A DNA stretch of 64,000 nt from Charina bottae (GCA_023362775.1 JALMGJ010000003.1:79218355-79282354); one strand, 5' to 3'. Positions 11,471 through 22,330 are shown, counted from the first letter of the stretch. A program made the numbers and translations. The notes: generated by a model from the letters alone, not told the origin.

Positions 11471-12252
11471 CCCCCCACAAACAAAGTATTACTGCCCTAC
11501 ATCAAAGGAGTCACTGACCGCATGGGAAAACTGATGGAAAAACACAACTTTCAAACAGTCTTCAGACCCACCAGAAAAATACAAGAAATGCTAAGATCAG
11601 CAAAAGACAAAAGAGACCCCCGCACTGCTGCAGGAGTATACCGTATACCATGCAGCTGCGGACAAGTATACATCGGAACCACAAAATGAAGCATTCACAC
11701 CAGGATAAAAGAACATGAAAGACACTGCAGACTACAGCAACCCAGAAAATCTTCAGTAGCTGAACATGCTCTCAAGCAAACGGGACACAAAATCCTACTT
11801 GAATACACAGAAATACTGGACAACACCAAAAGCCACTACAGCAGATTATACAGAGAAGCCACTGAAATTCACAAACACCAGCACAGTTACAATAAAAAAG
11901 AAGAAAGTCTAAAAATTAGCAAAACCTGGCTACCAGTCCTGAAAAACACAGCCTGCAAAAGGTCAACGAACTCAGCTCAACCACCAGGACATGGGAATAC
12001 TTCTCACAATGAACATGCTAATCACGATCAGCAGCCACTCGTTAACATTTCAACACAACAAAAAACCCCACCTAATCTCCTATAATTTAGCTCTATAAAT
12101 AGAAAACAAACATTGCCACTCTACCTGGGCACAGAGAGATTGCTTCTGTCTGTGCTCCTGCCCTCTGAAAATGCCGGCCACAGATGCTGGTGAAACGTTA
12201 GGAACCACAACTTCCAGGACACGGTCACACATCCCGGAAGACCCACAACAGC
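11471..12252 (+). mobile_element. Penelope-like element (PLE), 5'-truncated, with GIY-YIG endonuclease
   Basis: The element consists of a GIY-YIG coding remnant (11500-11955) followed by a 3' UTR ending in gaaacgttaggaaccacaac (about 12192-12211) and cccggaagacccacaacagc (about 12233-12252). That 3' end is shared with the PLE piece at 27447-27554. An 8-bp repeat, caaaagag, lies at 11463-11470 and 12253-12260 and is probably the target duplication. The reverse transcriptase has been lost by 5' truncation. A short AT-rich block with ctataaatag (about 12091-12106) precedes the tail. Confidence 0.85.
11500..11955 (+). pseudogene. Penelope-like GIY-YIG endonuclease remnant
   Basis: Translation shows LPYIKGVTDRMGKLMEKHN, then AGVYRIPCSCGQVYIGTTK at about 11630-11686. 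The latter holds the paired GVY and VYIG strands of a GIY-YIG nuclease. It continues with HTRIKEHERHCRL (candidate catalytic Arg), VAEHALKQTGHKI and SRLYREATEIHKHQHSYNKK (candidate metal-binding Glu), ending KTWLPVLKN. The Cys-x-Cys within IPCSCGQ is typical of the PLE nuclease lineage. A TGA at 11687-11689 interrupts the frame just after TTK, and is compatible with CpG decay of a CGA Arg codon. In PLEs this domain is fused to the RT and nicks target DNA. Confidence 0.85.
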
Positions 12253-12260
12253 CAAAAGAG

Positions 12261-12881
12261 TTTTTGATAATACATTTCTACCTAGTTATGAACACCTATT
12301 TGAGAGCAAAAGTTTACTGAATCTAGTGGGATTTGTTTATGAATCTGAGTCAAAATTGAGATAGTTAGGCTGTCAATTTCTAATTCTATTTTTCGCTTTA
12401 AATAATTAAAACCTTTATCATGATCCATCTTGCCCCAAAGCCTGCCTAAAATGGTGATTAAGTGGAGCCCTATGGAGGACAATTAGCATATCATTCCTTT
12501 TGGTTTTTGGCATTTATTTCTATTTAAAATTTAGGATTTTTTAAATATATATATATCATTCTTCAGAACCAAGCTTTGATGAGAAAATAAGAAATCAAGG
12601 CAGTCCACTCAAGTTGCCACATTGTATTTCATACTGCAGTTACGATGGCTCTAATCAGGCAATTCATTGGAGAGTTGCAGCAATAGTGGTGGGTTTTACT
12701 AAATTAACAAATCAATTTGTGTATCAGGTATGAATAGCGGTGGCCAACGGAGTTTATGTCTTATGTTTTATTGTAAAAAGCACTACAAATGTTTTCCAGC
12801 TAAACACCAAATTCCAATCTAGGAAAGATTTCATAGGACAAATTCTGAATGTCAGCAGGGCAACAACAAAGTGGGGAGGTA
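12261..12881. other. Unassigned AT-rich sequence
   Basis: No gene or repeat family is recognised. There is a short (TA)n run at about 12546-12557. Confidence 0.5.
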
Positions 12882-13428
12882 CAATAATAAATCTTTCTTT
12901 CTTTTTTTTATACTTTTATTTTACAAAATAATGATACATTGAAAAAACAATATCTAACATAACATAACAAAACATTACATAAATAACAACATTTAAATTA
13001 CATTTTGAAATTAAGTACAACCTCAACCCTCTTTCACCACCACCTTTCGTTTCTCCTCTCATACTTAGACTTTCTTTCTCTCTTTTACCTTCTCAAACTC
13101 TTACTTTTGACATAACTAAAGTACTTCCTCTTATACAAACAAAACCAGTCTTAATCTCCTCTCCTTTAACCTTCTTATACCCTCTTCTTTCTACTCTCTT
13201 CTTCCCCTCCTCTACCTATTCTTACCTTCTCTACTTCCTCATCCCCCTGATCCCCCTTTACTCTCCCCTAATTTCACTTATTTTTCATTCTACCCCCGAA
13301 AAAAAAGAGACAGCTACAAAAAACGACTAACAAACAGGAGTTCCTACTTTCTCACCATCATTTCCTAAAACTATTTAGAAATAATCTCTTTCATATTTAA
13401 TTATTTATAATAACAATTATTATTTACA

Positions 13429-13965
13429 TTAATTTCCCAAATGTATTTTTTGAGTTTTTTCTATAAATTTATAGAAAGGGCTCCAACATAAATTAAATTC
13501 ATCCATATGCTTATCATTTAGCAAATCCGTTAATTTAGCCATCAGTGCTAAGTCCATCATTTTTATCAACCATTCATCAATTGTAGGTATAAAGTCCTCT
13601 TTCCAATGTTTTGCAAAGATGGTTCTGGCCGCAGTTATTAAGTAGAATAATAATTTCCCATATTTCTTATGTATGTCTGGTTTTATAAATCCCAACAGGT
13701 ACAGTTCTGGCTCTTTAATAATGTCTTCTTCCAGTATTTCACATAAAGTTTGATGAATTGTATTCCAAAACCTTTTGGTTTTCTGGCAAGTCCACCAAAG
13801 ATGAAAAAAAGTGCCCACTTCTTTTTTACATTTCCAACATATATTGGATGTCATAATATTCATTTTTGACAATGTGTTAGGGGTTATATACCATCTATAC
13901 ATCATCTTGAAAAAGATTTCTTCCATATTGAAATTCAAAGTAAACTTTAAATCTTTTAACCACAT
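13429..13965 (-). pseudogene. L1 ORF2 C-terminal domain
   Basis: The frame of 178 codons begins MWLKDLKFTLNFNMEEIFFKMMYRWY. It carries the L1-type zinc-binding block CWKCKKEVGTFFHLWWTCQK at about 13790-13850, followed by FWNTIHQTL. The WWTC/H-x-W-W arrangement is the usual ORF2 C-terminal signature. It ends with KFIEKTQKIHLGN. It is separated from the RT (14085-15050) by a stop-containing junction of about 120 bases, where an intact L1 would have over 1 kb. A large internal deletion is therefore inferred. Confidence 0.88.
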
Positions 13966-14084
13966 TTTTTCCCAATTGTCAAATTGGATACTATGGCCTA
14001 AATTTTCTTCCCATTTAATTATGCAGGTTTTTTAAGGTAAATTTGTTGAATTAATTTGTATTAAAATTTTGTAAATTTTTGCAA

Positions 14085-15141
14085 TTAAATGATCATTTTC
14101 TTTCCATAACACATTGTCCCAATTTGCTGAATTAACCCTGCTAATTCACCAAAGTCTTGTATCTTTTTTTGCAAATGTTTGATTGAATTTTCTGGATTTT
14201 GTAAAGTGATTACCACATCATCGGCAAAGGCCCTTAATTTATAGTTTTCATGTTTTATTTTTATCCCTTCAATTTGATTATCTTTTCTTATATTTTCTAA
14301 AATAACTTCTAATACTAAGATAAATAGGAGTGGAGAGATTGAGCAACCTTGTCTAGTACCCCTTCCTATAGTACAATTTTGAGTTGTGTCACCATTTACC
14401 ACTATCTTGGCTGTCTGAATTGTATATATAGCTTGAATAGCATTAATAAAATTCTTACCATAATCCATACTTTTCAACGTTTTAATCATAAAGTCCCAAT
14501 TTAAGTTGTCAAATGCTTTTTCAGCATCTAAGAATAATAACAGGATTTGTTTTTCATTATGTTCTTTTGCATATTCAATTATATTTATAATAGATCTGAT
14601 ATTATCTTTAATATGTCTTTTTGGAAGAAAACCAGATTGATCTGCATTAATCGTATCTTGTAAAACAATTTTTAATCTATTAGCCAAGATAGTGGTAAAA
14701 TTTTTATAATCAGTATTTAGCAGTGAGATTGGTCTAATGTTTTTGCATAAAGTCAGGTCTTGGTCCGCCTTAGGAATCAAAATTATATTAGCATCTGTCC
14801 ATGATTTGGGAACTGTGTTTCCAGTCATTATCGAATTTAAAAGGGTATTAAACGGTATTATGAGTTGCTTTTGGAATAACTTGTAATATATAGCAGTAAA
14901 TCCATCTGGACCTGGAGTTTTGCCTGATTTTTGTTTTTGGATGGCATTTGCAATTTCTTGCATAGTAATGGGTTCGTTAATTGTTTCCTTTTTTATTTTA
15001 GATATTTTTTGCAATTTACTTTCTGTTAGATATAAATTCGCCCTATCCAAATCTATTTGTTGTTTTTGATATAAAGTTGTATAAAAATCATAAAATGCTT
15101 TCTTGTTGCTTTGATTGTCTATTAACTCTTCCCCCTTTTCT
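14085..15141 (-). pseudogene. L1 ORF2 reverse transcriptase domain
   Basis: The frame includes QKSGKTPGPDGFTAIYYK (RT finger motif), NIILIPKADQD and NIRPISLLNTDYK. Palm motif A is LLFLDAEKAFDNLNWDFM. Then come TRQGCSISPLLFILVLEVI and the active site AFADDVVITLQN (about 14205-14240). FADD replaces the more usual YADD, as is common in L1. The open segment ends in sequence unrelated to the thumb region (GTMCYGKKMII), consistent with the deletion breakpoint lying near 14090-14140. The enzyme would copy L1 RNA at a nicked target if intact, but it cannot do so here. Confidence 0.92.
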
Positions 15142-15444
15142 CTAATCTTATTTATAATTTTCCCCTTCTTTTCTTAACTTAAAAGCTAGCCATTTGCCAG
15201 CTTTATTTGCATGTTGAAAATATCTTTGCTTAACATACCTCAAGTTTTTTTCCATTTCCTCAGTTGATAATAATTCTAATTGTTTCTGTAATATAGTAAT
15301 TTGATTTTGGATGTCTTTATCTCTTGGATTAATTTGAAGTCCCATCTCTTTTATCTTAATTTGTTCACATAATTTAGAAAAAAATTTTTTTGTTTTTTTT
15401 TGGTGTTTGCCTAGAGACATAAAGTGGCCCCTAATATATGCTTT
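15142..15444 (-). pseudogene. L1 ORF2 linker between endonuclease and RT
   Basis: After the inserted L2 tail, the L1 frame resumes with KAYIRGHFMSLGKHQKK. It runs through a charged helical stretch (about 15150-15400) containing NPRDKDIQNQITILQKQLELL. L1 ORF2 normally has an IRG-x-I/F block at this position. The frame is broken near 15170 before the RT. Confidence 0.8.
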
Positions 15445-15511
15445 TGTTGTAAACCGCCCAGAGTCCCCTTGTGGGGGGAGATGGGTGGTGATATAAATCA
15501 AACAATAAAAA
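15445..15511 (+). mobile_element. 67-bp L2-clade LINE 3' tail inserted into L1
   Basis: The segment holds the L2 terminal block accgcccagagtccccttgt and gagatgggtggtgatataaa, then an A-rich end. It matches the tails at about 483-540 and 25310-25360. It interrupts the L1 ORF2 frame between KAFF and KAYIRG. The 7-bp sequence atgcttt is duplicated on both sides (15438-15444 and 15512-15518). It is therefore a severely 5'-truncated L2 insertion that happened after the L1 insertion. Confidence 0.88.
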
Positions 15512-16376
15512 ATGCTTTACTTGCATCCCAAACTGATGTTATATTTATGTTATCATTCATATTTAAATCGAAAAATTCTTTTAGTTTATTTTTGCTCTCT
15601 TCTAAATATTCCTTGTTTTTTAATATGGATTCATTGAGTCTCCATCTATATGTTTTTGATAAAAAATTTAAATTTAATTGAACTGCATTGTGATCTGATA
15701 GTATTTTAGCCAAAATCTTCATATCTTTAATCTTATTTGCTAAGTTTTTTGAAATCCAAATCATATCAATTCTGGAGTGGGATTTAAACCTGTCAGAAAA
15801 AAAAGTGTAATCTTTGGCGTTGCCCATTTTATGTCTCCAAGCGTCGACCAATGCTAAGTTATTTGTAAGTTTGAAGAATTCTTGAGGTAGTTTGCCTTGG
15901 TTTGCTTTGCTTTGTTTGTTTGATTTCCTATCCAATAGGGGGTTAACTACCCCATTCCAATCACCCATAATAATCCAATTTTTATTTGGCAAGTCTGATA
16001 GACAATTCAAAAGAACTTTAAATTTTTTTTTCTGTTTTTCATTCGGGGCATATACACCCACTAATATAACCTTTAAATTTTGAATTTCTATTTCTATAAT
16101 AACAAATCTACCCTTGTCATTGGCTTGTATCAAATTTGGTTTTAAGTTTGGTTTAATGTAACAGACTATTCCATTTTTCTTATTCTCACTTGTCGATACA
16201 AAATCTAAACCTAATTTTTTATTTAGTAACAATTTAGCATGTTTCCATCTAATATGTGTTTCTTGCAAGCAAATTATATCGAGCTTATATTTATTAAGAG
16301 TATGAAAAAATTTATTCCTTTTAACTGGAGCATTTATAGCATTGACATTCCATGAGAGACATTTCACATTACTCAT
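15498..16376 (-). pseudogene. L1 ORF2 apurinic endonuclease domain
   Basis: The frame opens at an ATG (16376) overlapping the ORF1 stop. The start MSNVKCLSWNVNAINAP gives the N-terminal SWNVNG-type motif. It continues with DIICLQETHIRW (catalytic Glu), VGVYAPNEKQKKK, IIMGDWNGVVNPLLDRK (Asp/Asn pair), FSDRFKSHSRIDMIWIS and AKILSDHNAVQLNL (terminal Asp-His pair, about 15681-15705). All expected APE-family catalytic blocks are visible, so this domain is intact up to the inserted L2 tail. In L1 it nicks T-rich target DNA to prime reverse transcription. Confidence 0.93.
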
Positions 16377-16860
16377 TTTCAGATTGGTTGCTAAGATCTT
16401 GGGAACTGACTGCTAGAGAGAATATTTTAAACTTTTCTGTTATTTCTTCTTTTTGCCCACTATTCCCTACTGAATGTTTATCACCTTTTTCCAATTTTCT
16501 GAAGAAATCTTTTGCCTTTTCAATTGAATTTAATTTAAACCTTTGATCATTGTATAACACATTCACCCCTTCCAACATTTCCCATCTGTACATAATTTTT
16601 CTCCTTTTCAAAACCTCTGTTAAGAAGAGGTACTCCTTTCTTTTTTTCAGAATTGCAGCTGGAATTTCCTTAAAGATTTTTATTTCTTTACCTTCTATAT
16701 TTATTTTCTTTTCAAACGCAGTCTGCAAGATCATGTCTCTTAACTTTTTTCTGCTAAATTCTATGACTAGATCTCTGGGTACATTATGGTCCTTGGCATA
16801 TTTTGAATTAACTCTGTAACCATTACCCTTTATCCTCTCCTGAGTCTGACCCTCTCCTGA
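16369..16860 (-). pseudogene. L1 ORF1 C-terminal domain
   Basis: The preserved part reads KDHNVPRDLVIEFSRKK (about 16745-16800). Next come MILQTAFEKKINIEGKEIKI, AAILKKRKEYLFLTEVLK and MYRWEMLEGVNVLYNDQRFK, ending SNQSENE at 16369. This is the conserved C-terminal nucleic-acid-binding domain of L1 ORF1p, which has the same PRD-I-x-F and KGK-like order in mammals. The stop overlaps the ORF2 start by a few bases. Upstream of about 16860 the coiled coil and RRM are missing, replaced by 5'-region sequence, so ORF1 is truncated by deletion. Confidence 0.85.
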
Positions 16861-17488
16861 ACATTTTTTTGGTACTCATTATTTTAAAAGTTCTCTTCCA
16901 CCAGACTACAATATATAATTTATCTTAATCTTCTTCATCTAAAGATAACAAAGAATATACAATTAAAGTCCCTAATGCAATAAATATGGCATTGTTATGT
17001 AATTAATTAAAGAGTCCATTTCTTCTGCTTTGCCAAAAAACGCTGAAGTCTCAACCGCCTTCTTTAAGTCTATTTAAAGTTCCTTTTGGTAAGAAAGTAA
17101 TCTTAATCTTGTCTTTTTTTATGAATTGAGTCTCTTTTTTAACAAAAGTGAAGAAAAACAGCAGCAATCCCTAAAATTCTTAGGGAGAAAAAGCGAAGAT
17201 TAGCGCATACCCAGCTTCCCGGTTTCCTTTCACTGCAAGCTGTCAACCGGCTGAGAAAGTGAAAGTATCGTAATGCAGCCAATTTTCTCACCACTGCCGT
17301 CCAGAAGCTGCAGGCTTTTCTTTTCTAAGGGTCCACCCTTACATCGACTTCCCTGCCTTTGTCCGCTCGACTGGCATTTTGCGGAGTCGGCTTTCAATCT
17401 TCGTTTTAGTTTTAAGCACTTGACGAGCTGTTAATCTGTGCGTCCACTCGCCATTTTTCTTCACCGGAAGTCCAATAATAAATCTTTC

Positions 17489-17898
17489 CAAGGTTTAAAA
17501 AAATTAGTCAAGCACATCTCCCAATCAAAAAATAAATACACAACTGCATGCATATCTATTCAGGTGGAACCAACTTAGCTTAGTGGTTCCTTTATCTGCT
17601 TTATCTTTATCTAGTGTGTTGAAACTGCAGATCTAGTCAGACATACAGTATGTCCCATCAAATTTTCCTGAGCTTACCCTCAAATACATAAGCATAGATT
17701 ACAGGACCAACATTAAATAAGAATAATAATGTGCTCCCATGGTATATAAAAAGTAATGAATGGTTTCTGGGTCAATTGTAAAAAAGAGAGAAAAATAAGA
17801 AAAACTCCTTAATCAGAAACTGATTAAAATTGTCAAATATTATAGAGGCAACAGTGAAAAGCTCCATGTATATGGAGCAGAACTAAGGGGCTATCTAA
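17489..17898. other. Unassigned sequence
   Basis: No gene or repeat family is recognised in this short interval. Confidence 0.5.
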
Positions 17899-18110
17899 GG
17901 AGCCAATGCAGTGTAGTGATGTCCTAGGCTTGAATCAGAGAGACCCAGATTCATGTTCTCACTCAATTACATGTATGGAGCTTCCTGAGTGATTCTAGAC
18001 CAGTCATTCTTCCTCAGTCCAACAAATCTCAGAGGATTATTGTGGTGGGAGATAAAATAGACTAACTTGGACTCTCAAGAGAAAAGATGGGATGAAGTTC
18101 AGAAAAACTT
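17899..18110 (+). mobile_element. tRNA-derived SINE, old (MIR-like), plus strand
   Basis: The copy has a degenerate tRNA A-box region (gcagtgtagtgatgtcctag), then a B-box-like region (cccagattcatgttctcact). The body reads tgagtgattctagaccagtc and attgtggtgggagataaaat. These blocks occur in the same order in common sauropsid tRNA-SINEs. Divergence is high and no target duplication is clear. Confidence 0.65.
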
Positions 18111-20607
18111 GAGAAGCTATAAAAGTTTTGTCCAACTTGCCTGTCAACTGGACACATGATAAATTTCAGCTAAGTACAAGAAATGACATTGGAACGGATG
18201 TCTTTTTTGTAAAACCACTCAGCAGGGGCTTTTTGACAGCCAAATGTTGTCATCAGTTATTTCCTCATACTGTAGTCATGGTGCAGGTTTAAAATGTGAA
18301 TGTGCTATACTCATTAATTATGTTTGTACCCTATATTGGGTTTTCTGCTGTTCCCCCAAATTGTGTGTGTGTGGGGAGGAGGGGGGAAGTGAAAGGCTAC
18401 TAATAAAGGAAGGTCATCTGGTAATTATTATGTAGATGCATTTACTGGGGTAATTGATTCAGTTTCCCTCCATCCTTTTCCTTTTTGCAAAGTGCACACC
18501 AAGACCCAGGCACTTAAAAATGTATCAGTGTGAAAATGCTTACAAATGGGGATTATAAGAAAAACAATCACCCTCAATACAAGTTTTCAAGATGTTAACA
18601 GTAGAACGACATTCAGAATCCTTGGCAAATGATAACATAAGCAGTTTTATGCTGTAAAGTCTAATCTAGCACTTCTATTTTACACTTCAGTTTCAAAAGA
18701 AATAGGTTTGGTACTTTGACATTACCATGATCACTCCAGGGAAAGGCAGGGAAAGGGCAATAATAATGTAACAAATCATGGGAATCAACATGTTGCCATT
18801 AAGAACATGTAGGAAGCACAAACTGGTAGAGGTCAAGACAGAACTTATTTTGAAATTCATTTTGTATCAAGATCTTTACATCTTGGCCCCAATGCACTAT
18901 GTAGGTGACAGAGTATTAAGAGTGAGGATTGTATTAGGAGCAGGGAAGTAAAATCTCCCCTGGCCTGGTGGCTGTGATAGACAGGATGTGGTAGATATTC
19001 AGGCTTGCTTTCTATTTTAAAATAGTAATGAAGGTGACATATTAATTAGAACAGAAGGATGCTTAACCCTCTTCCCTGCTATTTTCACAATGTAACACAT
19101 TTCAGCTACTAATAGGTTTGCTATGGAAAATGACATAGGCATGATACAATGGTGTTGGCCAGGGCTTGTCCCACTGAGGGCCATATAGCACCTCTAGTGC
19201 TACTTGTTCTTTTTTTAATCAGAAACTCAGACAAGGGGAAACAAATCATGGCTTATCATTTTATTATGCACTTTCTGAACTAAAAGCTCCGCTCATTCAC
19301 ATGTTCACACACCCATGCATACCTTGCAACTTTTCATTCAAAGCAGTAAACATAATTATTTGAATTATAATAGTTTAGCATTTTAGATGTTCTCATACAT
19401 TCAAACTTACTGGACTATTAACTCCTATGGAGAGAGGGAAAAAGGCATATAAGATTTGGTGAAATGAAAGGACAGGGTGTTGAATAAATTTCTGCCCAGG
19501 TACCTCAGAGGCCAAATTCACAGAACCGTGTAGCCCTGCTTTCATTCCATGCTGGTGCTGGTGGGAAACCATGACACATTAAATGAGGCTGCCCCCAAAG
19601 TTCATCCTTGCTGTGCAGTCTTCTCCCCGAGTTCCATTGACCATTGACTACACAACCCCTGTAAGTGGTTGAGGTGACTGATCTCCAATGCATTGAGTGA
19701 GTAAGAGCAACTAGGTACACTGTTCAGTTTTAGTTACTGTTCCGAAGAAGCCACTTTATAAGGCATGGTCCTATCACAAGGCAGCTGAAAGATCACCCAG
19801 AATGGCAGGTTGCATGATATAAACGTGTATCATGTTCCTTCATACTGAATGATTGTGCTTGAGCACAAAGGCTGATGTGTTGACCACTTCTTGGGTCCTT
19901 ACGTTAACTACATGGTCATCGGTTTTTACAATAATAAAATAAAATTAAGGGGGAAAAAAGGCATCCATGGAGCCCAGAGTTCAAGAACAAGCAACTGGAT
20001 TTTGATCAGAAAGTGATATAAGAAGAAGAAAGAATCCCCTTATAATGGTTGAGATGTTCACTGATCAAAATTGGACCTACATTTTTCCATATAATCACCA
20101 GGATGCAAGCTTGATTGAAGGGAAACTTTGTTTACTTTCCCTGTTTATGAATTTCCCATATCATGACCTGCTTTTGCTATTCAAGTCATCCCCTAAGCCT
20201 GCCATCCCGGTACCAGTGCAAAGTACACAGAGACTGTTTGATTGTTTGCGCAATTGATTTAAAACACTTTTTAAACCCTAGTCTTCATTGGGAAAGGCTC
20301 CCAGAGTAGTTTACATGAGAACAAAAATAAACAAGTCTCTGCCCTTAGGCATACAATCAAAAAAGACATGACTCAAAGAGAAAAAGAAATGGGGAAGAAA
20401 GTAAAAAGCAAGCAAACTTAGACACCACTTCTTAGTATTAAAAGATAATCAGTCTGAATAGAAACAGTTCAGGGACAGGAGAAGCCCAAGGGAGCTGATT
20501 TCTCAGCAAAATTGATGGAGCAGACTGTGCATTTCATCTCTCTCTGGTTGGCATTTGAAGAAGGGAACAGCACAGCAGATGAGCTTTTACTGGTTTCACA
20601 GCTTTCA
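18111..20607. other. Unassigned sequence
   Basis: No gene or recognised repeat was identified. A short GT/G-rich run is at about 18362-18388. Short open frames here have no domain features. Confidence 0.5.
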
Positions 20608-20666
20608 TCTATGGTTAGGCTGACCATATTTCATTGAGACAAAAGCGGGACAGGATCTTATGCTGC

Positions 20667-20917
20667 CATGCCGGTCTCCGAACCCCGCCCCCCAGTCCAC
20701 GCGATTGGCTCCTGCCTGCAAACCCCACCCCCGGTCAGCGCAATTGGCTCCCGCCTGCAAACCCTGCCCCCGGTCTGTGCAATTGGCTTCCGTGTGCAAA
20801 CTCCGCCCCCGGTCTGAGCAATTGGCTCCTGCCTGCAAACCTCACCCCCCTCCAGTCTGTGGAAAAATTGTCTTCCACAAAACTGGTCCCTCGTGCCAAA
20901 AAGGTTGGGTACCCCTG
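20667..20917 (-). mobile_element. hAT-Charlie-like MITE fragment, CAGGGGTACCCAACC terminus, nested
   Basis: Read on the minus strand, the fragment starts caggggtacccaaccttttt and continues to an interior containing tandem 39-bp units. The same family is at 58248-58450 on the plus strand. Only one terminus is present; the other end is truncated near the block atgccggtctccg. Similar CAGGGGTNCCCAACCTTTTTGGCA termini occur in a mammalian hAT-Charlie MITE, which is remembered knowledge and was not checked. Confidence 0.7.
20704..20859. repeat. 39-bp minisatellite (four units) inside the hAT fragment
   Basis: Four consecutive 39-bp units each start attggct and contain gcctgcaaac-like and ccccggtc blocks. 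Units begin at 20704, 20743, 20782 and 20821. Because 39 is a multiple of three, several frames stay open with a 13-residue period. These are not genes. The related copy at 58248-58450 has about two units. Confidence 0.9.
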
Positions 20918-21765
20918 CTTAAACAGATTACTGTTTATATAAAAAGGTTTTTGTTTTCATTAAAATGAAAAAGTTTTATTACATTAACATATTGAGCTAA
21001 CAATTATTCTTCAGTGACAGAACTCATACAAAAATTTAGGTACACGTAGAGGGGGACTGTAATTCACCACAATCGTACCATGAATATTTCTCCGATGAAG
21101 TAATCTTATGCAGCAAAGTTTGGTCTTTCAATACCTTATCATAAAACTTCTCACACTCCATGACACCTGTGTTGTGGACACAAACTCCACCCCTCATATA
21201 CATGTGTGCAACATTACAACACAACTACAAAATAGTGTAGCTTGCACTGTGACATCATGACTTACATTTTATTACTCTGGCATCTTTGTGATAAGAAACA
21301 CACATCTAGGAAGACAGGTGCTACATGAGCATTCCTGCTCACTTGGAAGCACTTTTTTGTGCTTAAATCCAAAGAGCTGCACAGCTCTCCTGGTCTGTTC
21401 TTGGATGAGGGACCACCTGGGTATCCCAGGGCTGCAGGTTAGATTGGGTAGATTGAAAATGCATCCTAATGTTTCAGCCAGGAATATAACCCTGAAAAAA
21501 TGTTTCAGCCACAAATATAACCCTGACTTCTCAAGTCTGTGCCAATGTACTTCATATTTTGGCTTCCTCACAACATGGATAGATTAGACATCAGTTTGTC
21601 AAATGGAAGAAAATGGAGTGTTCCAATTTCAAGGTGAAACAAACACTGCGCTGAACCTGCAGCCCTGGTCTCAGAGGAGCGGCAGCTATTCACTGTAACA
21701 GCTCAAACAAGGGTTTCCCTTTTCCCTTGTGAAGAACGAATCCTGTATTTTTCTTGCCACAAGTA

Positions 21766-21848
21766 GCTCTCTCTCTCTCTCTCTCTCCCTCCCTCCCTCT
21801 CTCCCAGGGCAGTCTGTCCTGTGTGTGTGTGAGTGTGTGTGTGCATAT
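21766..21848. repeat. (CT)n and (GT)n simple repeats
   Basis: A CT/CCT-rich run spans about 21766-21807. A (GT)n run interrupted by GA spans about 21819-21845. The GT run is mirrored as (CA)n at about 22047-22076 in the opposite arm of the inverted repeat. Confidence 0.85.
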
Positions 21849-22330
21849 GGTCAGGCTTGGCCAAGGGAGGAGAGTTGTCGGGCCGCCGAGCAGGAGAAGC
21901 AGGAGCTGGCCACCCTGGGGAGCTTCAGCGGGCAGCAAGGGACGGAGTGGTGTGGCTGAGGCCCCCCAGCGTGGCCGGCTCCTGCTTCTCCTGCTTGGCA
22001 GCAGCGGCGGCGGCAACTCTCCTCCCTCGGCCAAGCCCAATCAGATGCACACACACACACACTCACACACTCACAGGACAGACTGCCCTCGGCGGGAGCC
22101 GGCCACACTAACATGCTTCAGCAGGTGGCGAGGGGCGGAGTGGTGTGGCTGAAGCCCCCCAGCGCGGCCAGCTCCTGCTGAGGATGGAGGCCCGCTGCCA
22201 CCCCAGCCCCCTCGGGCTTGGCCGAGGGAGGGAGGAGAGTCACTGCCGCCGCCACCACAACCACCGCGCAGGAGAAGCAGGAGCCGGCCGCGCTGGAGGG
22301 CTTCAGCTGTACCACGCCACCCCTTGCCGC
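21806..22330. repeat. GC-rich inverted-repeat array (transposon cargo)
   Basis: The sequence from about 21806 to 21931 returns as its reverse complement at about 21953-22089. Landmarks mirrored in order are agggcagtctgtcc, the GT run, ggcttggcc, gaggagagttg, and gcaggagctggccaccctgg. A third, direct version (gcttggccgagggaggga to cggccgcgctggagggcttc) lies at about 22217-22305. Between them, 22095-22185 has its own small inversion (ggagccggccac versus gcggccagctcctgc). CpG density is high. It is absent from copy 2 of the same transposon family. Confidence 0.8.

Larger units (their letters stand above)
12898..17472 (-). mobile_element. L1 LINE with both ends present but internally deleted
   Basis: The insertion is flanked by the 16-bp duplication caataataaatctttc (12882-12897 and 17473-17488). 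On the minus strand it starts with gacttccggtgaagaaaaat and a GC-richer 5' region (about 17190-17472). The ORF1 C-terminal domain, ORF2 (endonuclease, RT, C-terminal zinc-binding block) and an A-rich 3' tail follow. The total of 4.6 kb is short for an L1. The spacing of motifs indicates loss of the N-terminal half of ORF1 and of roughly 1 kb between the RT active site and the C-terminal block. A 67-bp L2 tail is inserted at 15445-15511. Confidence 0.92.

Noticed and set aside
11500..11955. Homing endonuclease or DNA-repair GIY-YIG protein
   Set aside because: The flanking PLE 3' UTR, the probable 8-bp target duplication and the CSCG block fit a Penelope-like element better.
20634..20968. Overlapping open frames of 77-102 codons on both strands
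   Set aside because: They arise from the 39-bp tandem units, whose length is a multiple of three; the translations show a 13-residue period and no domain.
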